DNA of 64,000 bases from Rallus limicola (lineage: Eukaryota > Chordata > Aves > Gruiformes > Rallidae), in contig JAKCOZ010000040.1 of the NCBI GenBank assembly GCA_022605955.1, forward strand, positions 5,590,558 to 5,654,557, written 5' to 3'. The position numbers and the translations under genes were made by a program. The notes below the pieces were generated by a model, which was not told the origin of the DNA, searched no databases, and saw nothing but the letters and a program-made list of their open reading frames with translations. Shown in pieces: positions 1 to 13,500 of this stretch (the first letter of the stretch is position 1; the number at the start of each line of letters is the position of its first letter).

Positions 1-200
1 GGAAGGTTCAGATCAGACATTGGGAGAAAGTTCTTCCCTAAAAAGGTTCTTGGGTGCTGGAACAGGCTGCTCAGGGAGAGGCTGGGTCACTGGCCCTGGG
101 TGTATTTAAAAGATGGGTAGATGAGGTGTTCAGGGATGTGGTTTATTAGAGGACAGGAACGGTTGGACTCAAGTATCTCAGAGGTCTTTTCTGACCATCA
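1..200 (+). mobile_element. CR1 LINE, 3' end (truncated by window start)
   Basis: The segment reads like the last 200 bases of an avian CR1: a GGTTCAGAT start, then a TGGAACAGGCTGC block, GGGTGTATTTAAAAGATG, and GGTTGGACTC followed by GAGGTCTTTTC. These blocks come in the usual CR1 order in + orientation. The octamer tail expected after the GGTCTTTTCC block is no longer clear, which points to an old, diverged copy. The 5' part lies outside the window. Confidence 0.9.
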
Positions 201-2848
201 CATTACACACAGTGGCAATGTGATGTGTGTGTGGGGGGGCTCCTGAAGTTGTTTTTCTTGGATTTCCTCACTTCAACTGTTACACCCCCTACATATTGAA
301 GGGGTGGGCTAGCCAAGCAGAATCCTTGCTAAACTCTTCTATCAAAATACACTTCACCAACGTGAAGGAGCTCTGCAGGGACCTTTGCAACCTCTGCTGG
401 CCCCGTGGTGTGGCACGCAGAGCCTTGGTGACAGAAGCACGGTGCAGAGACATCCGAGTTAAAACCTGCCCCATAAATAAACCTGCAGCAGCAGCATCGT
501 GGGCTGGGGTGACAGCGTTAGCCCCTTGTTGCATGACACGTGTGTGTCTCACCGACACATCCTGCAGCCGCAGATGTGGGTGCTGGGGAGGGAGTCGTTA
601 GCATCTCGCTGCTTGAGCCGTTGTGTTCAGGCTTGGCGACCTTTAGCTTCCTGTTGCAGTGGCTCCTGGCAGCACCGGGCGCTCACCCTGTCCCCTCCAA
701 GACACAAAATACCTTCCAGTCCTGGGCTCTGTCGGCCTGAGGGAGGGAGTGTGCAGGCTCCAAGCCCGTCAAAGCTCTTTTCCAAATGCTTTGTGTCTTC
801 CCCCAGATGTAGGTGTAAATTTCCTCCTCTGTTTTTTAATCACGGGGGCCTCAGTGAAGTTCACCCTTTCAGGGTTTTGATGTGCAGCACTTTATTGTTC
901 AGTGCTGACACTTTTGTAAACAACTCATTTCTGCACCTGCCACCTTGCTTTAACTTAGATTATTTTCTTGTTAGCTGACTGTTTTTAATTGAAGGCTTCA
1001 GATCTCCTTCTAAAGCACAGGCTTTGTTTGCTGACAGGTATAGCAGGCTATGAATGGAGATTAATTGCATGTCACATACCTCTGTATCAAACCTGCTGTG
1101 TCTTAACAATCTATACAGTCTTGAGGCCTTGCAGTGGCTGAGGAGTTTTCTCGTTCCGAAGGTGCTTAAGCTCTTGCAGCGCTTGCAAACCTCATCGCTG
1201 TTAGAATTCCTGGATTTAAAATGAAAACTACAAATTGAGGAGGAAACGTGTGCTGATGTGTGGGCAATAACCTCTGCTTCCTCGAGTTTGGTCCATCGTG
1301 AAGGACTTTCCCTGATGTGAGGTCTTGCTGGTACCGGTGGCATCGTGTCGAGCCCTCTCTGGGGTCGTGGCAGTTGAAAGCCAACGCGATGCGACTGTTC
1401 TCCCTGTGCTACCACCCTGCCAGGCTCAGGGATGCTGCTTGTTTTCTGTTTATGAGTAGATGTGGTTACAACTGTGTTACTTTAAGCCCCATCTTGCAAA
1501 TAAGCAATCTGAGTTTCATTAACACCGTGTTGCCAGTTAATTACGCGGAGCTTCTCTCTCTGCCTCAGTCGGGTCCCTTTTAACACCACTTTTGCTTCAG
1601 GGTGTTTCGTGTTTGTTTAGCACAAATGTCTCCTGAAGGCTGAAACAGCGGCTCTAAAAAATGTGATACATCTCTGACAAGCCCAGGGCTTCTGGTTCTG
1701 TTTGTAGAAGCAAAAGCAGTCTGGCAGCCTGATTATCTTCCCTTCGCCTGCCTTGCTCCATCCTCTTCCAGGCAGGAGGTCTGGAAAGCCTTTTTCTTGC
1801 TGGAGTTTAGGTACTGGGAAGGACAGAGCAGGTGCTGCATGGGGAGCCTGTGGCTGCACCTGCACAGCCTAACGAAGCTGGTAGCTGCTAATTGCAAGGC
1901 AAGCGGCCTCGGTGCTGGTTTACAAATAAACAATGCTCCGGTTTGGGAGGGCTGTTAAGTGAACTGGCATCGATGTAGCACCACAAGTCACTCCAGGATT
2001 TAAATATTGAGTAATTTGGGCTTGAGACTTGGAAGCTGGACAATCAGGAAGCTGTTCTCTGTTCCATCCTTGACTGTGGTATAGGGGAGAGTGTCCCACT
2101 GCAGGAGGATGGATGGAGATTGCTTTAGTTCTCAAGGTTTCCTCTGACTCAACCCCATGGAAAAGCAGGATGGCTCATCTGAAAAATGTTGGTTCACAGT
2201 GAAACCATCCTTTCTTGAGCTTGCAAAAAAGTCTAGAAAAGCTGTGTGCAATAGTTCACAGCTTTTATTTTGACAACTAGCCTTCCAAATTCCTGCCTGT
2301 CTTGGGATGTGTCCTGGAAATATTAATGCAGTCTCAAGGGAGCTCAAGGTATCTGTGCTCTCTGTGGTGATAGGTATCCTAAACTATTTTTTTTGAAAGT
2401 AATTTTTTCCAGCCAGCTGGGGTGATAAACTGCAGGAGGGATTGTGTGAAGCATCAAATAGGTGGTTGGCACAGTGTTATCTTGCCTAGCTAAACCGTTG
2501 TGATTCTGCAGGACTAGTTCCTCTGCACGTGGAGTGTGGGATTTCTGATGGCAGAGGAGTAGAAAGAGGGGAGGGGAAGTGAATGGGTGTATGTGCACAG
2601 AGAATACACATGGCATCTTAATACCTTTCAGCTCTGCTCATTGAGTGCTGATTAACTCCTAGAATTTAGTGCTGCCATTAAAAGGTTATTTACTACCTGG
2701 ACTTCAGTGGTTGTGACATAATTCTTATGATGCTGTGCATCTCTTGCAGGATTAAAGTGGATAACTGCAATTGCCTCTAGAAACTCCCCTGAAACACTTG
2801 ATGAAATGTCAACTATTTTTTTTTTTCCCTTCCCTCTTACCTTTTTAG
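201..2848. other. Non-coding stretch, no gene seen
   Basis: No exon with a convincing acceptor, donor and open frame was found on either strand. Short frames up to about 160 codons exist (for example near 500-980 and 960-1415), but they have the composition of random frames. A good-looking acceptor ends at 2750 (CTCTTGCAG), with no donor in reach before a T-rich tract near 2815-2826. Confidence 0.6.
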
Positions 2849-2942
2849 CTGCAGGAAATGAAAAGGAGAGTCCTGTAAACTTTCAGAGTGGATCACAGGG
2901 AGCAATCTATAAACATCAAGAATATAATGTTACCGACAAGCA
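2849..2942 (+). CDS. Candidate internal exon 1 of an unrecognised gene
   Basis: The segment follows a clean pyrimidine tract and acceptor (CCTCTTACCTTTTTAG) and ends before a modest donor (GTAAAA). It is 94 nt and open in only one of three frames, entering in phase 1 and leaving in phase 2. The peptide begins AGNEKESPVNFQSG and ends YKHQEYNVTDK, a hydrophilic stretch with no domain I recognise. Leaving in phase 2, it would join the 26-nt candidate at 15212 without a stop (CA plus G gives CAG). The weak donor and the 12-kb gap to the next candidate keep confidence low. It could be chance. Confidence 0.2.
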
Positions 2943-4158
2943 GTAAAACTAACATTAGGGTGATTTACTCTAGAGCTGCTTACATATTGCTCTTCCTGAT
3001 CCACTTTGAGAGTTTATGGTTAGGCTTTCTTTTTCATTTCCTGGTGCTATAAACATAGTGGCTGGCTCTGAAAGGGGCTCTGCCTGGTTTGCAGAAGTGA
3101 CCCTAGTCCTACTATAACTTATCCAGCAGCTGATCTGTGCTGACATCCCAGTAAGTAAATACCGTATTAGAGCTAATCGCATACTCATGGAGCTAATCTG
3201 GGCTTAAAAATGACAGAGGGATGCAGCTGATATTTGCACAAGTTTCTGGGAATGGTTTGGGTTTTTTTTTCTTGCTTGGTCTTTTTGCTATGGAAATCCA
3301 GCCTGTACACAGCTTCTCTTGCTGACCCACCGTGCTGGTTTGATGCTGGTTTGTATATAATAAATTGTCCCCTAAGCCTCATCTGTTCTTAAGCAGTAAG
3401 CTCCTCAGAGCAAGATATATCTGTTGTGCTTAGGTATATGTGCTTGGGTACTTTCTCTGCAATTTGTAAGTGGTGTGAGCCTCAGCATTGTCACAGCACC
3501 AGCTCATGACAAGTGTGTCTTAAATGTACAATTAAAACTGCACAGAGATGTACTGAGAATGAAACCTGGTTTAAGGATTGCAGGATTGGCCTGGGGTTTA
3601 AAAAGCTTCACTCAGCTGCTCAGGGAAAGCCTTTGTGTTATTTCAGGCAGCCCCCTTAGGGCTAAATCAGTAGTGGTTGATGATAATAGGCATTTTGGCC
3701 TGACATCTTTGTGTTCCTGGAGCTCCCAAAACTGTTGCTGGGTGTAGGTGTGGGTTTGAGAGCGATGCTGTGAACTGGTGTTACTGCCCATCTGCTGAGA
3801 TGTGGCAACTGAATGTCCCCACATCAGAGGGCTTGTGCTTGGATGCTCAGCTGTCTTGGTGCTTTGTTGTGGCTCTAAGCGCTCTCAGCTGTGCAGTGGG
3901 GACCATGGGTGATGTGGCACAGCCAGCTCAGACCTGGTCCTTGTGGGTCAGGAACCCTCCTGGTAGGAAGAGAAGCAGAGGATGTGAGGAGCTGGAGGAG
4001 TTGGCATTTGGCAAGTGCTCCTGAAGAAGCTGGTGCTTTCAGCTGAATAAATCCAGAGCAGAGAGCTGGGCTGTCAAGGGAACAAGGGTGATGGTTTGGT
4101 TTTGCTGCTCCTTCCCAGCTGTTGTGGGCAGAGTTGGGTCTCCCTGGTCCTGCCTATC
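2943..4158. other. Non-coding stretch, no gene seen
   Basis: This would be intron if the flanking candidate exons are real. It holds no recognisable repeat apart from short T-runs near 3260, and no convincing exon. Confidence 0.5.
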
Positions 4159-4202
4159 TGTCCTGGTTCTGGCCAGGCAGGAGTCAACCTCCCCAAGCAG
4201 CC

Positions 4203-4240
4203 AGCCCAGGTGAGCTGAGTTAGCCCAGGTGAGCTGAGTT
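4203..4240 (+). repeat. 19-bp tandem duplication inside the LTR
   Basis: Two adjacent identical copies of AGCCCAGGTGAGCTGAGTT, at 4203-4221 and 4222-4240, lie upstream of the LTR TATA box. Each contains a CAGGTGAGCTGA core, so the duplication doubles an E-box-like sequence. Confidence 0.85.
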
Positions 4241-4279
4241 AGCCCGGGGTGTTTTTCACACCACCTGACATCACTTGCC

Positions 4280-4286
4280 TATAAAA
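4280..4286 (+). promoter_or_regulatory. LTR TATA box
   Basis: TATAAAA lies in CCTATAAAAGGGGC about 120 bases into the LTR, at the position expected of an LTR core promoter. Whether it is still active cannot be judged from sequence. Confidence 0.6.
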
Positions 4287-4571
4287 GGGGCTGGCTGGGG
4301 AGGAGCACTCCTTCCTGGATGCCTTCAGAGCAGTCCGGAGTGTGGCCAGGTCCTCTCCTCTCCTTGTGCAGCACTCTGTAATCATCAGGTCAGTAAGGCA
4401 CTCTGTGTTATCACTGGGTGTGAGTGTAATTGGCTGCTATTGTTCTACTTTCATGGTGCTTTTGTCAGTAAACTGCCTTTATCCCAACCCATGAAGGCTC
4501 TGTTTCTTCTCCTCTGGGAGTGAGGGAGCAGCGTGTGGTGCTCAGCCACTGGTTGGGGCTGAACCACTGCA

Positions 4572-7500
4572 CCATCTGTCACTCCAAAGACAGCCTGTTC
4601 CTGAGGGATGCTCCAGCATCGCCCTTGTTCCCCTCCATCTCCTTCCTTATGCTCCTCACATTAAAGAGCTCCTTTTGTTTTCTCTCCCCAAGCTCTAAGC
4701 TTTCCTCAAGCATGTCACAAGCAGGCAACAAAAAGAAATGGGGGCTCGTGATTTTAACAGAAGAAATCATTAACTTCTCTTGTGGCACTCTTGATCTTGA
4801 GATGTGCTTGCAGGTGGAGGAGCTGTTCTTAAGGAGCTGTGCGGATTCCTGAGGTGTGCTAAACTGTGCTGGCTGTTGTACCAGCAGCTGAAGCATAAGG
4901 AGCTGGAAGTCTTGCAAGCAGGATATTAAACTGACATTAGTGTCACAGTATGGGGTGGGAGTTAAAGGTTGGAGAGGTCTGTGGGTGTGCAACACTATAG
5001 CTCTGAAGTCAATCTTTTCTCTGCTAGGGGAAACTAGCAGTAATGGTGCTGGGGAATGAGGATGATATTCTCCTATGCAGTCCAGGTGTGATTGGAAGGA
5101 TTTTGTTTTCTATGGGGTTTCTGTGGAGAACATGAGTTATTTATGCAAATAGATGCTTAATCCTTTTATTCAGGCTAAATTCCTGCATAGAGATGTAGCT
5201 TCCAAGTGAGACAGTACCATATTTAATTCTGCCTGTCTTTGCAAGGCGTAGTGTTCAGTGATAACCTTGCAGCTCTCATGGGCTGGTGCACAACCAACCT
5301 GTTGTTTGGTGCTCTTCCTGTATGAGCATCATCTTTGAAACCCCCAGCCTTCCTGAAGTGTGGGTGGGTATCTTGCACAGGGGTTTTAAAAATGCTTTGC
5401 ATCCTCCTCTGAATGGGATGAGTGCTTTTTGTGGCCCTGCTTAATGCCAAAAGCCTGTCACAGCAGCAGATTTTAGGGGTTGGGGCAGCAAGGAGGCAGG
5501 CAGACTCCTCTGTAGTGATAGATCTATCCATGTTTCACCTTCCTCTTCCTTTTTACTGCTTGGTGCTTTCTTTGCAGTTACTTACTTGCCATTACAACTA
5601 GAGACATGCTCTGTAATTGTGTGCAATGTTCAAATACTCTATCCACAATCAGTTTGATGTCTTGTCCAAGTCAAGTCTTCGGTCTGAACTTGTGTCTCTA
5701 GATCATCCTGTTTGGTACAGTGCTTTGAGGGCTCCCCAGTATGCAGTCAGGTCTGGGTTTCTTAGTCAAGAACAGCTAAGTCTTAACTTACAACTCTCTC
5801 CTAGATGCTGAAGGCTACTTGGCAGATGTACTGCAGAATGAAAACTTGAGTGCTGAAGCAAGGGACCAGGGGGATGCAATTCTCTTTGGCTTCCAGCAAG
5901 TCAGAGCCAGGTTTGTGTTGTCCACATTACTTTCTAATCAAAGAGCTTTGGTAGCGTCACCCCTTGGGGTGCCACGTGCTGTATTTAGCTGGGCTGTGCT
6001 TTGAAGGTTAATGGGCATTCAGGGCTTGGTGTGATGTGAGCGTGCCCTGCATGTTGGTTGGTATGCTCTCCTGTTTAACCAGTTATAGGGCTGAAGCCTT
6101 GGGCTGTGTCTGTGCAGCTCTTGGCATGTGGGTCTCTGGTCATGTCCTATTCTTCCTTCCTTGTGCTAGAGATTTTTGTGGGGAACAAAATTCCATCACT
6201 TTGATACTTAGGGATGTGGATAAATCAGTGCAGCATGTAAAGATCTGTCCTGGCTTGCTACAGTAGGTATCTATTTCATGAGGGGTCCCGAATGTCTGTA
6301 TGCATTGCCTGGGCTTTGATACAGTGCAAAGCAATGAAGAGGACTCCTTGAGTTAAGGCTTGGCTTCCAAAATCTCATGTCCTCTGGAACTGTTCAAGTT
6401 CTGCATGAAAACATGAGCTGCATCCTTTGGATGAGTGAGTGAAGCAAGCAAAGGTTGTCCTGTTGCGCTGGGGGAAAATTGAGGCATATAAACAGACAAG
6501 AGGTGGCTGGAGGCTTAAATAAAACTTTCAGCCTTAGCTGTGTTATATTTTTGGCTAGAAATGCAATCCAGACCTTGCTGTTAGTGCTCTAGTTATAAGA
6601 TATGAGTTGTGTCACTTGAAGTTAAGACCTGACAATAAAACTCGGGGTGGCTGACTGATCTAAGCATCCAGCTTAAATAAAACTGCTGTCGAGTCCCCGA
6701 GAAGCAGAGAATTTTATCCTTTGGAAGGGCACAGCCAGACTCTATTCCCTGCAGTCCCACTGAAGAACTTTGCAAGATGCCCTGCTGTATCTTAATCGAT
6801 CTTTCCTGCTGGCTAATTAAGCATCAGTTTTACTCAGCAACACGGGACTGTGTAATTATCAGCCTGGGTTGCCCTGAATAATTGAAACAAGCTGAATGCA
6901 GAGGATGGAAGCCTTTGGAAAATGGGACTGTAGCATATCTAATGGAACACTGGTGTGTGTGTGTTGCAGCATCCTGTAACACTGCAGAAGAAAGGGCCTG
7001 CCTGTGTGTTTATAACTGATTGGTGGGGGTTTCCTGAGGAATTTCCACTCCTTGGCAGGTATTGATCTTGGATGGAAAGAGTTAAGTAAGCAGAATTCCA
7101 AACCTGAAGTGTTCAGACATCAATTTAAGCTTGTTCCCAACTGTCTTGTGAGCACACAACTTCAAAAGTGACAACTCTCTATCATCTTATAATGCAACTC
7201 TGTCTGATTTCACAAATTAAAAATAGCATGGAACTTGACAAATGTGAGGGGGTGCTTGGCAATGCTGGGTTGTTCTTGCTTCCTGAGGTGGTCTGTCCTC
7301 GTGGGCTGTTAGTTATGAGCAGTGCTTGAGCAGTGGGGGAAGATGCTGCTGTGACCATCCCTGGACCTCTGGCTTTGACTTGCTCAAGGAGGAGCAGCCT
7401 TTAGGGTCCTGGGGTGAACTCAACCGTGGCTCTTTCTCAGCCTAAGAATATAATTTGGGATAAAGCTTGCAGAGCAAAGCTATCTCCAAAAAAGCAGGAG

Positions 7501-10500
7501 GCTTCATTGGGCTGCCTTTGTAACAGGGGGGAGGTGATGTGCAAATTCCTCTTGGATGCTCAGGTTCAGATGTGGGCCTCAGTCCTGTTGTTTGTCCAAA
7601 TAAATCACAGGTACTTCTGGAGGGGAAAGCAAGACCCTTGAGCAAAGACAACAGAGCGCTGCTGACTTCCTACTCGTGTTTTATTGCTCGGTGGCATTTG
7701 GAAAGGGTGAGAAGAACAGGGTGTACGGATGTCCTTGTTCTGACCTGAGCCATTAACGCAATGATTTGTGGTGGGAGATTACTGTAAAGATGACTGTATC
7801 TTTTTATTTGAAAGGATCTAAGCAGGTCTGGCTCATGGGGGATGAGACGCAGGTTTCTCTCTCTTTGGGGAGTTTCCTGTGGCTTTTGTGGTGGGTGTTC
7901 AGGAAATCATCAGCCGTCGTCTTCAGGAAGCGCCTGCCTCCCCCCCTGAGCAGCCCCGCTCCCTGTGTTTCACCCCTGCGGGCTGAAACGTGTAGGGTTT
8001 CATTATTTGGGTTCATAATGGACATAAGTAAACTGCTCAACTACTGGGGAGAGACACGAGCGTCTCCGAAAGGGAAGAGCTTCATCTCCTCCCATTATCC
8101 TGAGCCAGTCTCAATAACTGTTCCTGTAACTTGGCCGTCAGGCCTTTATATCGCCGCTCTCCCCACGGCCTCGTAACGCTCCCCACCAGGAGGTTGGCTG
8201 ATGACTATAATGTGAACAAGTGGTTGGGCTTTATGTCTCCACGTGCTACCTGGGAGGATATATTGTTCCCATCTCGCCGCAAGAAGTGCGGTAGGTAGGG
8301 AGGGGATGGTGTTTGCAGGTTGTAATTTGGGTTTTTCCCTTTTCTGAGGCAGACTGGGGGATTTTTTTTTTTTGCTGGAGGAGCCGTGTTGGAGGCATCG
8401 CAGGCGGTGGCTGTGGGGAGGCTGTCACCATACGCCTGAGTTATGAGTCCCTGTACCGTTTTACTTTCAGAATTCATTTGGTTATTTAAAGTGCACTGTT
8501 GTGTTGAAACAGGTCTCTCTCTTGCTCATTTTTTTTTCCTCCCTCCTTACTAAATCAGATCCTATTCCACCTCCTAGTCCCTCGTATCTAAATCCTGGTT
8601 TGGTAGTTATTTTCCTAATCATCTCTTTACCTTTGATAATCTCTTTTTTTTTTTAAATTGCCTTCTTTGCATGGCATCTGGGAAAGCACACCAGAGAACA
8701 CAACTGGAGCTTTAGTCCCTGGCAATTGTGTGAGGGATGAGGCCTCAGCACAGTGACAGTGTCACCCACGTCACAACCATAGGCTGAGGACTCTGCTCTA
8801 GTCCTGATGGAAAATCAAAGTGCTTGTAATGGATAAAACCCCCATTTAACAAAGCAGTTTTGGCCTGGGGGAGAGTAGGCAGAGGATGTGGTGCTGGGGC
8901 AGAGTTTTGCTTGTCCTCCAGGAGCCCTAAATGTGCCAGTTGCTTCTGTTTCAGGTCTGTTGGTGCTGAGGCTTTGTTTCAAGTTGTTCCTCAGGAACAT
9001 CACTGCTGTTTCTCGTGCCCTATCGCAGCTGGCTGCAGAGCTAGCAGCAGATGTCCGACACCTGGGATGCATCGGATACATGACTCCACTCAGGAACACA
9101 AGCCCATTCTTGTCCTTTGGCAAGAGCAGCAACAAAAAATCCCCCCGTCTCCTTGCTGTTAAATGACCTCACCTCAGCATTTTGACATTTCTAGAGCAGT
9201 TACAATGGCAGGGGGTGTGATGGGGAGAATGGGATTTATTTAAAAATATGGAGATAAATAGTTCCTCCATCTCCTTGGAGTCGGCTGGTCATTTAAACTC
9301 CCTGTAGGAAAGCAAGTTTGCATTGATGGAAACAAATTCTTGGTATTTTTTTTTTCCCTGAGGCGAAATGTAATAGTGCTAAAAGGAGACTGAGGCAGAC
9401 CTGTTGTATATCAAAGCAGAAATGAAGAGAAAGGGGCTTAATCGATGTTGAGTTTCATGCATACACCCACTAGGAAATCCAAAATAGACACTGAAACTCT
9501 ACCTTTAATTTGCTCCACTGTGGCTAAATCCCTGATCTGAACCTGAGGTCCAATCCTGCTCGTCATAACCAATGCATAGGGCCATTTTTTCAACATTCCT
9601 GCCAGCAGCAGGAACTCCAGCATAGACCAGGCTCTTCACCTCTGGATAACAAGCCCCAAGACTTCACCTTACTGCCTCGTTGCCTAATCCTCCTTAAAAC
9701 TTATAGCAACGTTTCCCATGCTGCTACAGTGCTATCAGTGAGGAAAAGTCTCCATGTGGCCTTTTAACTCTACAGTGACATTTCTTGGGTATCAGACATC
9801 TCCAGGTGATGTCCTGGGCTGCCAAGCCAAGGTCTGTTCTTGTCCTCCACAGTCAGTGTACTGCTGGGTCGGTATCTGCATGTCAGCATCACAAATACAA
9901 GGATGCTGTGGCTGGCAAAGTGTTTGAATTCCCAACCTGTGAGGCAGATTGGTGATGTCAGTCTGTTAACATAAGTCTGGGATGAGGTTTAAACATCTAA
10001 TTCTGTAGTGATATGCTGTAGCTGTCCCATATTTTCAACCACAGGGGTCTGAGATGCTCCCCGTGCCTGGGTATGTGTTTCCATACTGTTTTAGTCTGAG
10101 CTGCAGAAATATTTGTTTTCAGGGACCAAACCTGGGTGACACCATCCCCTGGTTCCTGCTGGGTGTTTTACCCTGTCTGGCCCTCAGTCTTACTGTCAAT
10201 ACGAAACCCTGTGCTTGCTCCTGGGGCTGGAACTGGATGGTTTGACCCTGACAGGAATTGTCAGGGTGAAGGCAGCACAGTGTGACTGCCTCCAGTTTGG
10301 TTGTCACAAACCAATAAGCTACTGGTTTTGTTGGTCTACAGGTGTAGCTCATCTGTAGATATCTCAACACTGGGGAAACTTTGCCTAATTAGTGGGGTGA
10401 GCTTGATCCTTCCTGTGCCAAGGCATTCCAGCAGGATTTTAAGAGTTACTAATGGAGATACAGCCAAAATTTTGACTAAAGCAGCGTGTTTGGAAGTTTA

Positions 10501-13500
10501 TTGGAACTGGCCAATCATATTAACTGCATTTATTACTTCAATTTTCAACCTAGCTTTAAAGTTTTAAGATTGAAATTAAAGAAAGTGCAATTTCAGGGCA
10601 ATTTTGCTTCATTAGTGTAAATGCACTGCCTGTAATTTCTACCAATATTATACTCATTATGCTGAATAACGTGTGATACCAAGATAAAAAGGAATTTAAG
10701 AATGTGACCTGATGGGCAGATAATTGAGCTCAGCACATTAATGCCAGGGCTGGACTATAGCCCCACCACATTGTCTTTAATTAGGCAAAGTGCTGTTCTC
10801 CTCCCTCGTGCTCTTCAGAGAGCTGAAATTTATTTGCTCAGCAAGGAAAATGATCTTGCTGAGCAGGATTTCATTCACACTTTGGCTATTAAATACAGAT
10901 TTGTTCTGCAAAAAAATAAAAGCAAGTCCAAGTCACTTCAGAAAAGCTTAGCAGGTTTCAGATTTGCATTTTTTCCATCCCAAAAATGAGCTCCTTGAGT
11001 TGTGTATAATTTTTTCCCGTTGGGTAGGGGAGATGTGGTCCAGCTCAGCCTCTCCCCACCCTGCCCCAGTCCATCTGTGCCTGGGTGTGTGTGAGCACTG
11101 GCATTCCTTTAGTTTCCAACAGTCAAGTTTAATACAGACCATGGTGATTATTTCTTTTTAAAGTCTGGTAAAGGTTCTGTTAGGATGTTCCCAATTTATT
11201 CTGTAATCTCAGTAGGGGATGTTTTTTTCCCCCCTCCTTTTTTTGGGGTCATGCTGATGAAGGAATTCTCTCATGTTAATCTACAGCGTGGCAGGGGCAC
11301 AAATTCAATTCAGCTGCTATCACATTCTACCTGCTTTTCTACCTGGGGTGAACGTGGCCGTTGGCTCTGCCCGTAATGCAGTTTGGTGCCTTCTGGGTTA
11401 GGCTCCTTTCAGTAATTTGCATCATTTTCCATTCCAGCTGATAAAATTACTCCTGTTTCCCCATCCATTTCCTTGGGAATGCATTGTTAATCTGAAACCT
11501 GAGGACTGTAAATGATTGAAATTGTGTAACCAGAGTCCTTGCATAGCTGCTTCTGTAACGTTTAACTGAGAAATGCATTTGAAGTGGTTTGTAACTGACT
11601 TTTGCTAATGGTGAGCTCCCCAGTCCCATTTTCATCCTTTATTTTTTTCCCCTGCTTGAAATCTTGTACAACATTGATTTTTTTTTTTCAAAGTTTTTTT
11701 TTTTACTGAACATTAAACCCCCAACAAATACCCTGCACCAAACAAATTAGACTGTCTTGGAATATCTAATTTAATAACATCTGTGGTGATATTAGTGTAC
11801 TTAATTGGACAGGAAAATACAGGAAATTTCATTGAAACCTGACTTTATTTTATGGTTCCTGCTGAAATTGAGTCTGAGAGGAAAGTGGGCTATAGACTTT
11901 GGAGCTGCAAAGAGGACACCATTATAACCATCAAGTTTGACCTCCCTTTGCTTTACAGACCATAAGATTTCAGAGAGAAATCTTTGCTTCTAGCCCCAAA
12001 TGGATCTGGTTTGACTCCCTCAGCTCTGGGATTTGTTGCAAGCTGGAGATGCTGGTCAGCAAACTCGGGTTGTGGGTGGGAGGAGTGGGTGTGTTAGTTG
12101 CCCATCTTACTGGGTTTCTGTGCACTGATGGGACTTGGGACACCACGTCCCCCATGCAACAGAGGCCTGGGGTAGGACTGCTGCTGGAGTTTTGTGTAAA
12201 GGTTGGAAATGTAGGGATAAACCCAAATTATCTCAGTGCTCCAAGAAAACACGAGCCCTGGGCTCATAGCCAAGGGTGAATCTAGACCTAGTGTGGCATA
12301 ATACTGACCTGGTGCAGGGGAGGGTTTCATCCTTGTATATTCCATGGCTTAATCTGCCCTTCCTTTTGGAACAAGAAGGGGTATTTCTGTCTTTCCCTGC
12401 TTTAAACACTGCTGTTGAGGTGGGAGTGTTGAAGTAACAACTGTGCTGGTATTCCTGCAAGGAATGGAGTCCTGCTTGGTCAGACCTGTCAGTCTGCTGT
12501 TAGCTGGGGATCGGGCTCTTTCTAGGAAAGTCCTTAAAATATATCAAATGGATCCAAATACATCTATTCCCAAACTTTCTGGTTAAGAAAACGGATGAGA
12601 AGCTTTTTACTTTTGGTGTTTGGGATCTAAAAGCTGGTGCTTAAGGAAGAAAATGTCCAACATGCTCCCAAGGCACATAGCATCCCTTTCAGAGGGTGTC
12701 GGATGAGGATTATGCCTCTGGTTTCTAAAGCATACTGCTTGGCTCAAGGAGGGGATGTGTGTGGAACAATTTACAATTTATTTTAATTATTTGCTGTGGG
12801 AAATTAATGATTATAAGGTTCAGGGGAAACTACCTGCAAATCTGAAGATGAGCCACTGTGTGGCTGCCTGTAACCCACAGACGGGGTGTGTTAAAGGCCT
12901 AACACACTTGTCAGTTAGTACTGTCTTAATTGGGAACAAAAATCATAATAAGCCTCAGGCTCTGTACTTTGGAGAATGGCCCAAGATGATGAACCACCTC
13001 CTGCTAACAGAGTTCCTTCTTTGCCCAGAAACTTGCTTGATTCTCAGTCTATAGGATTGCCCTTGATTTTGGGCTCTAGATGTACTGAACAGGGTGAGTT
13101 TGAATACCAAGGCTGTTTCAGCAAGGTGGGGGTTTTGCCCAAATAATTTGCTAATGCAAGGAACAAAAAGAATCTTCTGATCGCCTCTGAGAACTGAGGA
13201 AAACACAGCTTGCTGAGCAGCTAAAGCTGAAGCTACCTGCAGGAAAGGGTGGGGAAAACAGAAGCTGAAAGTCATCCTTCTCCTCACCCTGTCTGAGGTG
13301 CACACACAAACCATCAGGAAGAAAGAAAAGAAATCTTATAAAGGAATATACTGAAAATACTGCAGCATCGTATGTGGGGGCCTTTAGAGCTCTCAAGATA
13401 ATTTATTCAAGACTTTTGTGCAGGCGGTGGCAGATGAAGGAATTAGATCATTACTCTTTCATCTTCCATAAGAATAAGACCATCTTCCTCCCTCCCCAAC

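Larger units (their letters stand above)
4159..4571 (+). mobile_element. Solo LTR of an avian ERVL-type endogenous retrovirus
   Basis: The element starts TGTCCTGGTTCTGG and ends GGTTGGGGCTGAACCACTGCA, the TG...CA ends and terminal blocks typical of a common avian ERVL-type LTR family. Inside are a TATA box (TATAAAAGG at 4280), a promoter-proximal GGGGCTGGCTGGGG block, a variant polyadenylation signal (AGTAAA, 4468), and the GAGTGAGGGAGCAGCGTGTGGT block that precedes the end in this family. The 5-bp flanks are CTATC and CCATC, a decayed target-site duplication. No internal viral genes remain, so it arose by LTR-LTR recombination. Family assignment is from memory of consensus shape. Confidence 0.85.

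Noticed and set aside
9650..9790. Possible very old CR1, minus strand
   Set aside because: Only one short block (CAGTGCTATCAGTGAGGAAA) resembles CR1. That is too little to call.
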